The notes under the pieces were generated by a model. It was not told where the DNA came from, did no database searches, and saw only the letters and a program-made list of their open reading frames with translations. Both the position numbers and the translations under genes were made by a program. DNA of 45,522 bases from Muribaculaceae bacterium (GTDB lineage Bacteria; Bacteroidota; Bacteroidia; Bacteroidales; Muribaculaceae): positions 91,896 through 137,417 of the forward strand of contig JAFTRI010000019.1 in assembly GCA_017462345.1 (NCBI GenBank). The letters are read 5' to 3'. Positions 8,352 to 17,314 of this stretch are shown here, one piece after another. The stretch's first letter is position 1; each line of letters opens with the position of its first letter.

Positions 8352-8822
8352 TTATTTTTCATCGGGAACGTAACGGCTTACATCGTATCCGTTGCGTTGC
8401 AGATCACGTACCATTGTCGAACTGATATATGACAGTTCCGGCAATGTGTATAATAAAACGGTTTCGATGCCTGAAATGTTGCGGTTGGCGTATGCAAGGT
8501 TGCGTTCGTACTCATAATCGGCAACGGTGCGTACCCCCCGCAGAATGAAATTGGCGCCTTCTTCTTGTGCTGCCTCGACGGTGAGTCCACTATAGCTTAT
8601 TACCTTGACGCGCGGTTCATTTTTCATTACCCTCCTTATGTGCCCGACGCGTTCGTCGGTGGGGCGGTAACAGCGTTTTGAGTCGTTAATTCCTACGGCA
8701 ATCACTATTTCATCGAAAAGCGTCAGCCCTCTTTCAACGATTGACAGATGTCCTGTCGTGAAAGGGTCAAACGTCCCGGGATACAGTGCGATACGTTTCC
8801 GATCAAGATATCTCTGAGTCAT
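8352..8822 (-). CDS. coaD: Pantetheine-phosphate adenylyltransferase
   Basis: CoaD converts 4'-phosphopantetheine and ATP to dephospho-CoA, the penultimate step of coenzyme A synthesis. The 156-residue length is standard. The nucleotidyltransferase motif [10 protein letters not shown] is near the N-terminus, and the second signature [10 protein letters not shown] near the C-terminus; the phosphopantetheine-site stretch [17 protein letters not shown] is also present. The start overlaps the end of parE by 20 bases, suggesting translational coupling. Confidence 0.97.
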   Translation of the reverse strand: MTQRYLDRKRIALYPGTFDPFTTGHLSIVERGLTLFDEIVIAVGINDSKRCYRPTDERVGHIRRVMKNEPRVKVISYSGLTVEAAQEEGANFILRGVRTVADYEYERNLAYANRNISGIETVLLYTLPELSYISSTMVRDLQRNGYDVSRYVPDEK

Positions 8823-10737
8823 CTTCTACTACAAGGTTTTCAATGATAAAATTCTGCCGGTCGACGGTGTTCTTTCCCATGTAGAATTCCAGCAGTTCGG
8901 CAACGGTATCTTCCTTTCGCAGTGTTACGCGGTCGACTCTCATGTCTGGGCCGATAAAGTCGCGGAACTCTTCGGGAGAAATCTCACCAAGTCCTTTGAA
9001 ACGTGTTATTTCGGCGTTGGCTCCCAGGCGTTCAATCGCGTTTATGCGTTCTTCGTCGGTGTAACAGTAGTATGTTTCATCAAGTCCTGAACCGTTCTTG
9101 TGTGCGTTGCCTATGCGTTTTGCCGTTTTCTTGTTACGTACACGGAATAACGGCGTCTGAAGTACGTACACATGCCCTTTCTTGATGAGGTCGGGGAAAA
9201 ACTGGAGGAAGAATGTGAGCAGCAGCAGTCGGATGTGCATACCGTCGACATCGGCATCAGTCGCAATTATCACGTTGTTGTAGCGTAAACCGTCGATTCC
9301 TTCCTCGATGTTCAAGGCTGCTTGTAACAGGTTGAACTCTTCATTCTCGTAGACGACCTTTTGGGTCAGTCCGTAGGTGTTCAACGGTTTTCCGCGTAGA
9401 GAGAATACGGCTTGTGTTGCCACATTACGGATCTTTGTTATAGAACCGGCTGCCGAATCCCCCTCGGTGATGAATATGGATGATGCTTGTTTTAGTGTTT
9501 CGTCACCCTTGGGGTCATTCAGATGTATGCGGCAGTCAAGCAGCTTGCGGTTGTGCAGATTCACCTTCTTGGCTCGTTCCCGTGCAAGTTTAGTGACGCC
9601 GGCCATCGCTTTCCGTTCTTTTTCGCTTTCCTGCACTTTGCGCAAGATTATTTCGGCTGTGTCAAGTTCCTTATGGAGGTAGTTGTCGAGTTCTTTTTTG
9701 ATGAAATCTCCGATGAATTTGGCAACCGTCGGACCGTCCGGACCCATGTCACGCGAGCCGAGCTTTGTTTTGGTCTGGGATTCGAATACAGGTTCTTCGA
9801 CCTTGATGGATACCGATGCCACCATGCCGTTACGTATGTCGGAGTATTCGAAGTTCCTACCGAAATAATCCTTGAATGTACGTGATACAGCTTCTTTGAA
9901 TGCTGTCAGATGCGTCCCTCCCTGCGTGGTGTGTTGCCCGTTGACAAATGAGTAGTATTCTTCCCCATATTGGTTGGTGTGGGTAACCACGACCTCAATA
10001 TCATCGCCTTTAAGGTGGATAATAGGGTAAAGGGGTTCGTTGGTCATGTTCTCTTTCAGAAGATCTACCAGCCCGTTGCGGGAATAAAAACGTTTTCCGT
10101 TAAAAATTATGGCAAGTCCCGTGTTGAGGAACGTGTAGTTCTTGAGCAGCGGGACAATGAATTCCTCACGATAGCTGTAGTCGCGGAAGATGCTGTTGTC
10201 GGGAGTGAAGCGAACCAGTGTGCCGTTTGGCTCGTCACTTGGCATGATGTCGCTTTCGCTAACGATGTCACCGCAACGGTATGTCACCTGCTTGCATTGC
10301 CCGTCCCGGACGCTACGGATAAAAAATTCCGTTGATAATGCGTTTACCGCCTTTATGCCGACTCCGTTAAGCCCGACAGATTTCTTGAACGCTTTGGAAT
10401 CGTACTTTGCTCCGGTGTTCATTTTTGAAGAGACATCGACAACCTTTTCCAAAGGAATGCCGCGTCCGTAGTCCCTGACGCTAACCACGCCCTCCTCCAC
10501 ATCGACCGTAACCTGCTTCCCGAACCCCATCATGTATTCGTCTATGGCATTGTCAAGCACTTCTTTCAGAAGAACATAGATGCCGTCATCGGAATTGGAG
10601 CCGTCTCCCAGTTTCCCGATGTACATTCCTGGGCGCCGGCGTATGTGCTCTTTCCAGTCAAGTGTCACAATGTCGTCACCGCTATAGTTGACGGTGGGTA
10701 TGCTGTCGTCGATGGGTAATTGTTCTTCTGTAGCCAT
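8803..10737 (-). CDS. parE: DNA topoisomerase IV subunit B
   Basis: ParE is the ATPase subunit of topoisomerase IV, which decatenates daughter chromosomes with ParC. The 644-residue protein has the GHKL ATPase start ([15 protein letters not shown], then [10 protein letters not shown] with the Mg-binding Asn), [14 protein letters not shown], and the TOPRIM segment [10 protein letters not shown] with [17 protein letters not shown]. The opening SLDWKEHIR-type pattern (here [13 protein letters not shown]) is that of Bacteroidota ParE rather than GyrB. It is the first gene of a four-gene leftward operon; parC is not in the window. A promoter lies about 45-75 bases upstream. Confidence 0.94.
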   Translation of the reverse strand: MATEEQLPIDDSIPTVNYSGDDIVTLDWKEHIRRRPGMYIGKLGDGSNSDDGIYVLLKEVLDNAIDEYMMGFGKQVTVDVEEGVVSVRDYGRGIPLEKVVDVSSKMNTGAKYDSKAFKKSVGLNGVGIKAVNALSTEFFIRSVRDGQCKQVTYRCGDIVSESDIMPSDEPNGTLVRFTPDNSIFRDYSYREEFIVPLLKNYTFLNTGLAIIFNGKRFYSRNGLVDLLKENMTNEPLYPIIHLKGDDIEVVVTHTNQYGEEYYSFVNGQHTTQGGTHLTAFKEAVSRTFKDYFGRNFEYSDIRNGMVASVSIKVEEPVFESQTKTKLGSRDMGPDGPTVAKFIGDFIKKELDNYLHKELDTAEIILRKVQESEKERKAMAGVTKLARERAKKVNLHNRKLLDCRIHLNDPKGDETLKQASSIFITEGDSAAGSITKIRNVATQAVFSLRGKPLNTYGLTQKVVYENEEFNLLQAALNIEEGIDGLRYNNVIIATDADVDGMHIRLLLLTFFLQFFPDLIKKGHVYVLQTPLFRVRNKKTAKRIGNAHKNGSGLDETYYCYTDEERINAIERLGANAEITRFKGLGEISPEEFRDFIGPDMRVDRVTLRKEDTVAELLEFYMGKNTVDRQNFIIENLVVEDDSEIS

Positions 10738-10782
10738 GATGCCTTTCTCGGGTTAATGCGCAGAGGATGTGTTTCTGCACAA

Positions 10783-10814
10783 CAAATATAAGGAATTTCT
10801 GTCGCAAAGACAAA
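10783..10814 (-). promoter_or_regulatory. Bacteroidota sigma-ABfr promoter for parE operon
   Basis: On the minus strand TTTG (10811-10814) and TATATTTG (10783-10790) are separated by exactly 20 bases, fitting the TTTG/TAnnTTTG consensus. The expected start is near 10779, giving a leader of about 42 nucleotides for parE. Confidence 0.8.
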
Positions 10815-10844
10815 ATAATATTCATGCAGCGGCGTTTAAATAGT

Positions 10845-11780
10845 ATGACGCAGAACCCGCTGATAACAATTGTGATTCCGGTATTTAACCGTGAAAAGGT
10901 TGTCAGGCGCACACTCGACTCTGTTGCCGCCCAGACTTTTCGCCCGTTAAACGTCATTCTTGTGGATAACGGGTCGGTTGACGGTACGTTGCAGCTCCTT
11001 AATGAGTGGAAAGACAGTGTTGAGTGTGACGGTTTTAATGTAAAGGTATTGGAAGAGCCTTCAGCGGGGGCGTGTCTGGCCCGTAACAGGGGACTGCGTG
11101 AAGTCTCTACCCCTTATGTGATGTTTTTCGATTCCGATGACGTGATGTCTCCGGCTCATGTGGATAGGGCAGCCAGTGTTATCATGAAAAATCCCGATGC
11201 CGATGTTGTAGGGTGGGATGCCGATTGTGTGTCTTTGTCGGGAAAAAGACGGAAACTGATATTTGCTTCGGAAAATTTCCTGTTCAACCATATATTTCAT
11301 GCAAGCCTGTCGACTCAGCGGTACATCTGTAGAACGGAATTTATCAGAAGTGCCGGTGGCTGGAATGAATCGGTATTCGGTTGGAATGATTATGAGCTGG
11401 GAATGCGGCTGTTGCTCCGTAATCCCAAGATTGTCTATGCGGGAAGAGAACGGACGGTCACGGTATATAGTCAGGAAGAGTCTATTACCGGTACGGGATT
11501 TTCCATGTCCCAGACCAAATGGGAGCATTCGCTTGATGTGTGCCAAATGCAGTTGGAGAACGCAGGTCTTGGTCGGGCGGTCAAATGGATTGAGACGAGG
11601 CGTGTTATCCTCGCCGGCCATTACCGCAAAGAAGGGGATGACGGCGCCGGAGAACGTCTTGTGAATGAGGTGCTGTCGCGGGCGGTAAGATTACGTGACA
11701 GGATGTTCTATAAAATGGTTTATATGTTTGTTGCCTGTGGCGGACGTGGAGTGGCAATCATGGCAAAACTAATGATATAA
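10845..11780 (+). CDS. Glycosyltransferase family 2 protein
   Basis: A 311-residue inverting GT-A glycosyltransferase. The N-terminus ITIVIPVFNREKVVRRTLDS is the classic GT2 nucleotide-binding start; ACLARNRGLREVSTPYVMFFD leads to the DxD motif DSDD, which binds the metal and nucleotide sugar. A later GWNESVFGWNDYELGMRLL segment corresponds to the acceptor/catalytic base region (ED-type). A moderately hydrophobic C-terminus (KMVYMFVACGGRGVAIMAKL) may associate with the membrane. I chose ATG 10845; ATG 10824 would add seven residues (MQRRLNS). First of three adjacent glycosyltransferase genes (4- and 7-base gaps), divergent from parE. Substrate unknown. Confidence 0.9.
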   Translation: MTQNPLITIVIPVFNREKVVRRTLDSVAAQTFRPLNVILVDNGSVDGTLQLLNEWKDSVECDGFNVKVLEEPSAGACLARNRGLREVSTPYVMFFDSDDVMSPAHVDRAASVIMKNPDADVVGWDADCVSLSGKRRKLIFASENFLFNHIFHASLSTQRYICRTEFIRSAGGWNESVFGWNDYELGMRLLLRNPKIVYAGRERTVTVYSQEESITGTGFSMSQTKWEHSLDVCQMQLENAGLGRAVKWIETRRVILAGHYRKEGDDGAGERLVNEVLSRAVRLRDRMFYKMVYMFVACGGRGVAIMAKLMI

Positions 11781-11784
11781 AGAC

Positions 11785-12906
11785 ATGAGAATATTGTTGA
11801 TGGGAGATTACAGCAACTATCATCGCAGTCTGGCCGGAGCATTACGGGAGGCGGGTCATGATGTAACTGTGGCTTCGAACGGTTCGGGATGGATGGATAC
11901 CGATCGTGATATAGATGTGTCCCGCCCGTATCCCGGTAAAGCGGGAGGTGCTCTGTTGTGGCTTAAATTGAACCGGATGGCGTCAAAGCTGTCGGGTTAT
12001 GATGTAGTCCAAATAAACAATCCGATATTCCTGAATCTGAAACCGCACCGGGTGCGTGCCGTTTTTGACCGGCTGAAACGTAATAACCGGTCGGTTTTCC
12101 TGACGGCAATGGGTACAGATCCGTTTTATGTCAAGACATGTACTACGGTAGGAGGCCCGTTGCGTTACAACGAGTGGATGATAGACGGCAGTCCCGGCCC
12201 GTTGCAACTGGCACAGAAACAGGTTATGGATGAGTGGCTGTCACCGGAAATGATGTCTCATTGCCGGTATGTTTATGAGAATGTCGATGGCATAGTCACT
12301 GCCCTGTATGAGTATCATCAGTCATGCCTTACTGTTGTCGGCAAAGATAAGGTCGCGTATGGGGGAATACCTATCGATACACAGTCGCTTGTTCCGGTTA
12401 GGATGGATGGAGTCCCGACTTGTGTGAACCTCTTTCTCGGTATGCATCGTGACCGTAAAGTGGAAAAGGGGACAGACAGGATTCTTGTCGCGGCGCGGAG
12501 GGTAGCGGAAAAGTATCCTGAAAAATGCCGATTGACGATTGTGGAAAACCGTCCATATACGGAGTATATCGAACTGATGAGAAACGCCCATGTGGTACTT
12601 GACCAATTGTATTCCTATACCCCGGCGACAAATGCCCTGCTCGCTATGGCATACGGCATTACGGCGGTGAGCGGAGCGGAACCGGAGTTTTATGAATTTA
12701 TCGGTGAAACAGACAATCGCCCGATAGTGAATGCAATTCCGGATGACAGGTTATTATACAAGTCGCTTGAGAATATTGTGCTACATCCGGAAATAATTGT
12801 CGATAACGCAGGGAAAAACAGAGAGTTTGTCGAAAAACATAATGATGCCAGAGTCGTTGCGGCACGGTTTGCCGACTTTTGGAATAAACGGATAGGCTTA
12901 AAATGA
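11785..12906 (+). CDS. GT4-like (GT-B fold) glycosyltransferase
   Basis: The 373-residue product begins with MRILLMGDYSNYHRSLAGAL and REAGHDVTVAS, the typical start of a GT-B glycosyltransferase that retains anomeric configuration. In the C-terminal half RLTIVENRPYTEYIELMRNA leads to HVVLDQLYSYTPATNALLAM, which corresponds to the donor-binding helix region, although the usual E-x-x-x-x-x-x-E motif is not cleanly present (the acidic position is replaced within YTPATNALLAMAYG). It lies between two GT2 genes, so it probably adds another sugar to the same glycan. Product and substrate are unknown. Confidence 0.82.
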   Translation: MRILLMGDYSNYHRSLAGALREAGHDVTVASNGSGWMDTDRDIDVSRPYPGKAGGALLWLKLNRMASKLSGYDVVQINNPIFLNLKPHRVRAVFDRLKRNNRSVFLTAMGTDPFYVKTCTTVGGPLRYNEWMIDGSPGPLQLAQKQVMDEWLSPEMMSHCRYVYENVDGIVTALYEYHQSCLTVVGKDKVAYGGIPIDTQSLVPVRMDGVPTCVNLFLGMHRDRKVEKGTDRILVAARRVAEKYPEKCRLTIVENRPYTEYIELMRNAHVVLDQLYSYTPATNALLAMAYGITAVSGAEPEFYEFIGETDNRPIVNAIPDDRLLYKSLENIVLHPEIIVDNAGKNREFVEKHNDARVVAARFADFWNKRIGLK

Positions 12907-12913
12907 TCAGGCT

Positions 12914-13741
12914 ATGACACTTGACGTATTGATAAGCACGATGGGATATGACGGAATCAACCGTGTCGTTGAAATGCGGTTGCCGAAAGTCGAAAATGTG
13001 AGGTATATCGTTTCATGGCAATTGCCCGGTGACACCTATCCGGGGCAAGTCCCTGCGGAGCTTCAGGATAGGGATGATGTGAGCGTATATCAGTTGAATT
13101 CCCGGGGTATAAGTATCAACAGAAATAATGCCATGCTGATGTCGACTGCTGACATTTGCCTGACAGCGGATGACGATCTGCGTTATACCTCAGAGCAATT
13201 GTCGGCTGTTGTAGATGCGTTTGTGAGTAATCCGGATGTCGACATAGCCACATTCAGGTACGAAGGGGATGATAATAAATGGTATTCTTCACGTGAGTTT
13301 GATCTGTCAAAACCTGTGCGTGGCTTTTATGTGTCGGCAATCGAGATGGCATTCAGACGTGAAAAGGTCGTCGGCAGGGTTACGTTTAACGAACTATTTG
13401 GTCCTGGAGAGCACCTGTTGCAGGCAGGAGAAGAGAGTGTGTTCCTGCATCAGGCATTATGCCGAGGGCTTAAGGGCCGGTTCTTTCCAGTGACGATTAC
13501 TCGCCACAGGGGACTCTCGACCGGATCACGCAAACTTGCTCCGGGAGTGCTGATGGCAAACGGGGCATATTTTGCTATTGTTTACCCGTTTTCCGGAATA
13601 TTGCGTCTCCCGCTATTTGCATGGCGAAATTACAGGAAGGGATTGGTAAAACTGTTTCCCGCAATGCGCCATTTATTGAAAGGCTACATATACGGGAAAC
13701 GGAATTTTAATCATGACGGGACTGTCAGGCACCGTCATTAA
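12914..13741 (+). CDS. Glycosyltransferase family 2-like protein
   Basis: A 275-residue GT-A protein starting MTLDVLISTMGYDGINRVVE. The conserved RGISINRNNAMLMSTADICL leads to the DxD motif DDD (in TADDDLRY), as in GT2 family A proteins. The segment LFGPGEHLLQAGEESVFLHQ carries an acidic pair in the usual place of the catalytic base. It completes a three-gene glycosyltransferase cluster and ends tail to tail with the DUF4369 gene, one base apart; no terminator is visible there. The shared small set, without sugar-nucleotide genes or polymerase nearby, suggests a short glycan made from common precursors. Confidence 0.85.
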   Translation: MTLDVLISTMGYDGINRVVEMRLPKVENVRYIVSWQLPGDTYPGQVPAELQDRDDVSVYQLNSRGISINRNNAMLMSTADICLTADDDLRYTSEQLSAVVDAFVSNPDVDIATFRYEGDDNKWYSSREFDLSKPVRGFYVSAIEMAFRREKVVGRVTFNELFGPGEHLLQAGEESVFLHQALCRGLKGRFFPVTITRHRGLSTGSRKLAPGVLMANGAYFAIVYPFSGILRLPLFAWRNYRKGLVKLFPAMRHLLKGYIYGKRNFNHDGTVRHRH

Positions 13742-13742
13742 G

Positions 13743-14831
13743 TCATTTCATGTACTTGTCTAATGCGGAATCGAGTCCGGTGATGTCGTCTACACGGGCA
13801 ACCACCTCCCCGTCGCAGATGATGAATGTCGCCGGCAATTGTGCTACATTGTAGTTAAGCAGATTTGTCGCTCCGTCAACTTTTGAGTTGTAGACGGTTA
13901 TCCATGGAAGATTCTTTGCCGATTGTTTCCATTGAAATTCGTCATCGTCGACTGATACTTGGTAAATTTCAAGGCCGGACAGGTGGCGCTTCTCATAAAT
14001 TCTGGCAAGCTCCATGTTGAAGGCCGGCGATGCGTCGACGTTATACATGGTGAAATTCAGGATTACGATCCTGTGCTTTGATGCCACCTGGGTCAAACTA
14101 TGGGTGTGTCCGGTATTGTCGGATAGTTTTATGTCGAGCAGAGGAGTTTCGCTGACGTATATTGTGTCGGAAGCAAGTGATGTGCTCTGTGCACGGCGGT
14201 TGGCCAGAAACAATCGTTTCAGATAGCCTGTCCGCGGATCATTTGGCCGGTGGTTGTTGAATGCATTGGCAACAGCTCCTATTATTTTCAGGTCATTCTT
14301 GTCGGACGGGTCATACAGCTGTCTGTTGCCCACTTTCCGGTTGATGATGTAGTAGGCGACTATTCCCGCCGGATCTCCGAGAAGCATGCCGCCAAGTTCG
14401 CGTTTCAGGATGGAATCGCGGGTAGCGTCTTCTCCTTTGTGTGCCATTGTCTCACGGATACTGTTGTCGACATGCATAAGCATTTCGGCCTCGGTAGAAC
14501 CCGATAGCGTGTAGTCGGAACTGAATGCTGCCACCGAACTGTTTACTGTGACGGTCTCTATGCTGTCGATGGGGAAATATATGGCCTGTCCGTCAAGATT
14601 GAGCCGGTATATGTCGGGGTATCCTACGTTTTTTTCACTCATGGAATATTTGCCGGATGAATCCAACGTTGTGGAATCAACCGGATACCATGTCCCGTTG
14701 TCGGCGGCTTCCAGGACAATAGTTTTGCCTGCGCCACCATCTATCGTGCCGTTGACTGTCCAACTATTGCTGTCACCACATCCCGTAATGCACAGTGCCG
14801 CAAGGGTAACGGAGAATAGTGTTTTTTTCAT
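13743..14831 (-). CDS. DUF4369/thioredoxin-like lipoprotein lacking the redox cysteines
   Basis: The 362-residue product has a lipoprotein signal (MKKTLFSVTLAALCITGC; lipobox ITGC, Cys 18), then a beta-rich DUF4369-type domain (about 25-120: WTVNGTIDGGAGKTIVLEA), a helical middle and a C-terminal TlpA/AhpC-like thioredoxin fold (about 225-362). In the thioredoxin fold the WCxxC position reads FTMYNVDASPAF, so both redox cysteines are missing; the cis-Pro loop is kept (AQLPATFII). Only one other Cys remains in the mature chain (FIICDG). It therefore cannot act as a normal thiol reductase and may bind a partner instead. It follows HIT by 14 bases in the greA operon. Confidence 0.82.
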   Translation of the reverse strand: MKKTLFSVTLAALCITGCGDSNSWTVNGTIDGGAGKTIVLEAADNGTWYPVDSTTLDSSGKYSMSEKNVGYPDIYRLNLDGQAIYFPIDSIETVTVNSSVAAFSSDYTLSGSTEAEMLMHVDNSIRETMAHKGEDATRDSILKRELGGMLLGDPAGIVAYYIINRKVGNRQLYDPSDKNDLKIIGAVANAFNNHRPNDPRTGYLKRLFLANRRAQSTSLASDTIYVSETPLLDIKLSDNTGHTHSLTQVASKHRIVILNFTMYNVDASPAFNMELARIYEKRHLSGLEIYQVSVDDDEFQWKQSAKNLPWITVYNSKVDGATNLLNYNVAQLPATFIICDGEVVARVDDITGLDSALDKYMK

Positions 14832-14845
14832 TGCGAACTGTCAGG

Positions 14846-15262
14846 TTAATATACTTCGGGATGTCCCGATTGTATTTCGTTGGCGATTACTCCTGCAATG
14901 CGGGTCATTTCTTCGGAAGATACAACGGCTTTTTCCTTAAAGAAATTCATGTCGGCCTCTGAGTTGATGGGAATAAGGTGTATGTGGGTATGTGGGACTT
15001 CAAGTCCCATGACTGCTACTCCTACACGTTGACATGGAATAGCGCGTTTTATTCCCTCGGCGACGCGTTTTGCAAACATTTGTAGCCCGGCATATTCTTT
15101 ATCGTCCAGGTCAAAAATGTAATCATTTTCGCGCTTCGGGATTACGAGGGTGTGTCCCGGTGCGACTGGGTTAATGTCAAGGAATGCAAAGTAATTCTCA
15201 TCCTCGGCAACTTTGTAGGAGGGGATCTCTCCTGCAACAATACGGCTAAAAACAGTTGGCAT
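14846..15262 (-). CDS. HIT family nucleotide hydrolase/transferase
   Basis: The 138-residue protein has the histidine triad HTHIHLIPI near the C-terminus (central His is the nucleophile) and the conserved start MPTVFSRIVAGEIPSYKVAED with LDINPVAPGHTLVIPKRE. HIT proteins hydrolyse nucleoside phosphoramidates or dinucleotides such as AMP-lysine or Ap4A. It sits 19 bases downstream of greA, a pairing seen elsewhere in Bacteroidota. The natural substrate is not known. Confidence 0.95.
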   Translation of the reverse strand: MPTVFSRIVAGEIPSYKVAEDENYFAFLDINPVAPGHTLVIPKRENDYIFDLDDKEYAGLQMFAKRVAEGIKRAIPCQRVGVAVMGLEVPHTHIHLIPINSEADMNFFKEKAVVSSEEMTRIAGVIANEIQSGHPEVY

Positions 15263-15281
15263 TGCGAATAATGGCTTTTAT

Positions 15282-15752
15282 TTAAAATGAAATTCCTACA
15301 ATCTCAAATTTCATAAGTCCCGACGGGACCTTGATTTCCACAATATCACCCAATCGGTGTCCGAGTAGCCCTTGTGCGATAGGGGTACTCGATGCAATCT
15401 TCTTTTCTTTAAGGTTAGCCTCGCTGTCAGCAACGATTGTGTATTCTACTGTCATGCCGTTCGCAAGGTTTTTGATGCTGACTTTATTCATGATCTGGAC
15501 TTCATCGGTGTTGAGCTTGCTCTCATCGATTATGCGGGCATTTGCCACGAGGTCTTTCAGCTGGGAGATCTTCATTTCCAGCATTCCTTGTGCTTCCTTT
15601 GCGGCATCGTATTCTGCATTTTCCGACAAGTCCCCTTTGTCGCGTGCCTCGGCTATGGCACGTGATATTTCCGGTCGCTTAACTGTTTCAAGATAAGCGA
15701 TTTCTTCCATTTTCTTCTTGTAACCTTCTTTGGTCATATAAGTGATTGCCAT
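15282..15752 (-). CDS. greA: Transcription elongation factor GreA
   Basis: GreA rescues backtracked RNA polymerase by stimulating cleavage of the nascent RNA. The 156-residue product has the N-terminal coiled-coil finger (EGYKKKMEEIAYLETVKRPE, RDKGDLSENAEYDAAKEAQG with the acidic tip residues Asp and Glu) and the C-terminal FKBP-like domain (LGHRLGDIVEIKVPSGLM). It is first in a three-gene operon with HIT and a DUF4369 lipoprotein and has its own promoter 90-125 bases upstream. Confidence 0.97.
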   Translation of the reverse strand: MAITYMTKEGYKKKMEEIAYLETVKRPEISRAIAEARDKGDLSENAEYDAAKEAQGMLEMKISQLKDLVANARIIDESKLNTDEVQIMNKVSIKNLANGMTVEYTIVADSEANLKEKKIASSTPIAQGLLGHRLGDIVEIKVPSGLMKFEIVGISF

Positions 15753-15844
15753 GGTGTAAAAATTTTTGTTGAACGTAAAAAAATAAAGAATCCCAACCCG
15801 TTTCCGGTGAGACCCCTTCAGGTAAAAATGTGATTTTATTGATG

Positions 15845-15877
15845 CAAAGATAGGGAATATAAGTCAATATACACAAA
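15845..15877 (-). promoter_or_regulatory. Bacteroidota promoter for greA operon
   Basis: On the minus strand TTTG (15874-15877) and TATCTTTG (15845-15852) are 21 bases apart. The expected start near 15841 gives a leader of about 89 nucleotides before greA. Confidence 0.8.
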
Positions 15878-16014
15878 AGAGATAGGATTTTTTTGCAAAT
15901 TCGGTTGGAATTTAGGGTTGTCTTGCCCATCGCAGTTAAAAAATGGTGAGGCGGAGAGAGTGCTTAGTTTGTATTTGCGGATATTGGTGAGTGAAGGGTT
16001 TTTACGCGGAAAAA

Positions 16015-16046
16015 TTTGTGCAATTCACAGGGATGCGGTAATTTTG
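16015..16046 (+). promoter_or_regulatory. Bacteroidota promoter for hflX, giving a near-leaderless mRNA
   Basis: TTTG (16015-16018) and TAATTTTG (16039-16046) are exactly 20 bases apart. The expected start is about 16050, only two bases before the hflX ATG at 16052. Confidence 0.75.
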
Positions 16047-16051
16047 TGTTA

Positions 16052-17272
16052 ATGAAAGATTTGATAATTAATAGGGAAACCACTGAGAGGGCTGTCCTTG
16101 TGGGATTGATTACTTCGGTGCAAGGGGAGTCCAAAGCAAATGAATATCTTGACGAACTTGCTTTCCTTGCCGATACGGCGGGGGCTGTTACCGTCAAGAA
16201 ATTCCTGCAACGGCTTGATTATCCCAATCCGCGGACCTTCGTGGGGACAGGAAAACTCGCTGAGATAAAGCAGTATGTCCTCGAGAATGAGATAGGTATG
16301 GTAATCTTTGACGATGACCTTTCCACGAAGCAGGTTTCCAATATCGAGAAAGAACTTCAGGTTAAGATACTCGACCGGACGAGCCTGATACTTGACATAT
16401 TTGCAAAACGTGCGCAGACAGCGAGTGCCAAGACACAGGTGGAACTGGCGCAATATCAATATCTGTTACCGAGATTGACCCGTATGTGGACTCATCTTGA
16501 ACGCCAGCGGGGAGGTATCGGTATGCGCGGTCCCGGTGAAACACAGATCGAGACAGACCGGCGTATAATCCTTGACAAGATATCACGGTTGAAAGAGGAG
16601 CTGAAAAGTATCGACAAACAGAAATCCATACAGCGCAAGAATCGCGGGAAATTGACCCGTATTGCGCTTGTCGGATACACCAATGTGGGCAAATCCACGC
16701 TGATGAACCTGTTGAGCAAAAGCGAAGTGTTTGCAGAGAATAAATTGTTTGCCACGCTGGATACGACAGTGCGTAAGGTGATAATCGATAATCTTCCGTT
16801 TCTGTTGACCGATACTGTGGGGTTTATCCGTAAGCTTCCCACTCATCTCGTCGATTCATTCAAGTCGACTCTTGATGAGGTTCGTGACGCTGATGTACTG
16901 TTGCATGTGGTGGATATATCCCATCCGCAGTTTGAGGAACAGATTGAGGTCGTGAACAAGACGCTACAGGAGATATGTGACAGTACCGACAAGCCGATGA
17001 TAATGGTGTTCAATAAGGTGGATGCGTTTACGTATGTCCCCAAGGATGCCGATGACCTGACTCCGCGGCGCCGCGAGAATATCCCGCTGGAGGAATTGAG
17101 GACGACCTGGATGGGCAGGATGCATGAGGATTGTGTGTTCATTTCGGCAAAAAATCAGGTCAATATAGAGGAATTGAAAGAAAAGATATATGCCAAGGCA
17201 AAGGAGATACACTTGTCACGTTTCCCGTACAATGATTTCCTTTTCCAAAAATATGACGAAGAAGCCTTTTAG
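16052..17272 (+). CDS. hflX: GTPase HflX
   Basis: HflX is a ribosome-binding GTPase that splits stalled or hibernating 70S ribosomes under stress. The 406-residue protein has the HflX N-terminal domain (GLITSVQGESKANEYLDELA, TFVGTGKLAEIK), the glycine-rich linker RGGIGMRGPGETQIETDRR, and the GTPase domain with G1 GYTNVGKST, G3 DTVGFIRKLPTHLV and G4 NKVD. ATG 16052 is preferred over the codon at 16016 because a well-spaced promoter ends at 16046. It starts a rightward run continuing with dut. Confidence 0.96.
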   Translation: MKDLIINRETTERAVLVGLITSVQGESKANEYLDELAFLADTAGAVTVKKFLQRLDYPNPRTFVGTGKLAEIKQYVLENEIGMVIFDDDLSTKQVSNIEKELQVKILDRTSLILDIFAKRAQTASAKTQVELAQYQYLLPRLTRMWTHLERQRGGIGMRGPGETQIETDRRIILDKISRLKEELKSIDKQKSIQRKNRGKLTRIALVGYTNVGKSTLMNLLSKSEVFAENKLFATLDTTVRKVIIDNLPFLLTDTVGFIRKLPTHLVDSFKSTLDEVRDADVLLHVVDISHPQFEEQIEVVNKTLQEICDSTDKPMIMVFNKVDAFTYVPKDADDLTPRRRENIPLEELRTTWMGRMHEDCVFISAKNQVNIEELKEKIYAKAKEIHLSRFPYNDFLFQKYDEEAF

Positions 17273-17314
17273 GGCATTGTGAATGTTATGTGATTGAAAA
17301 ATGTGCGTGAAGTT

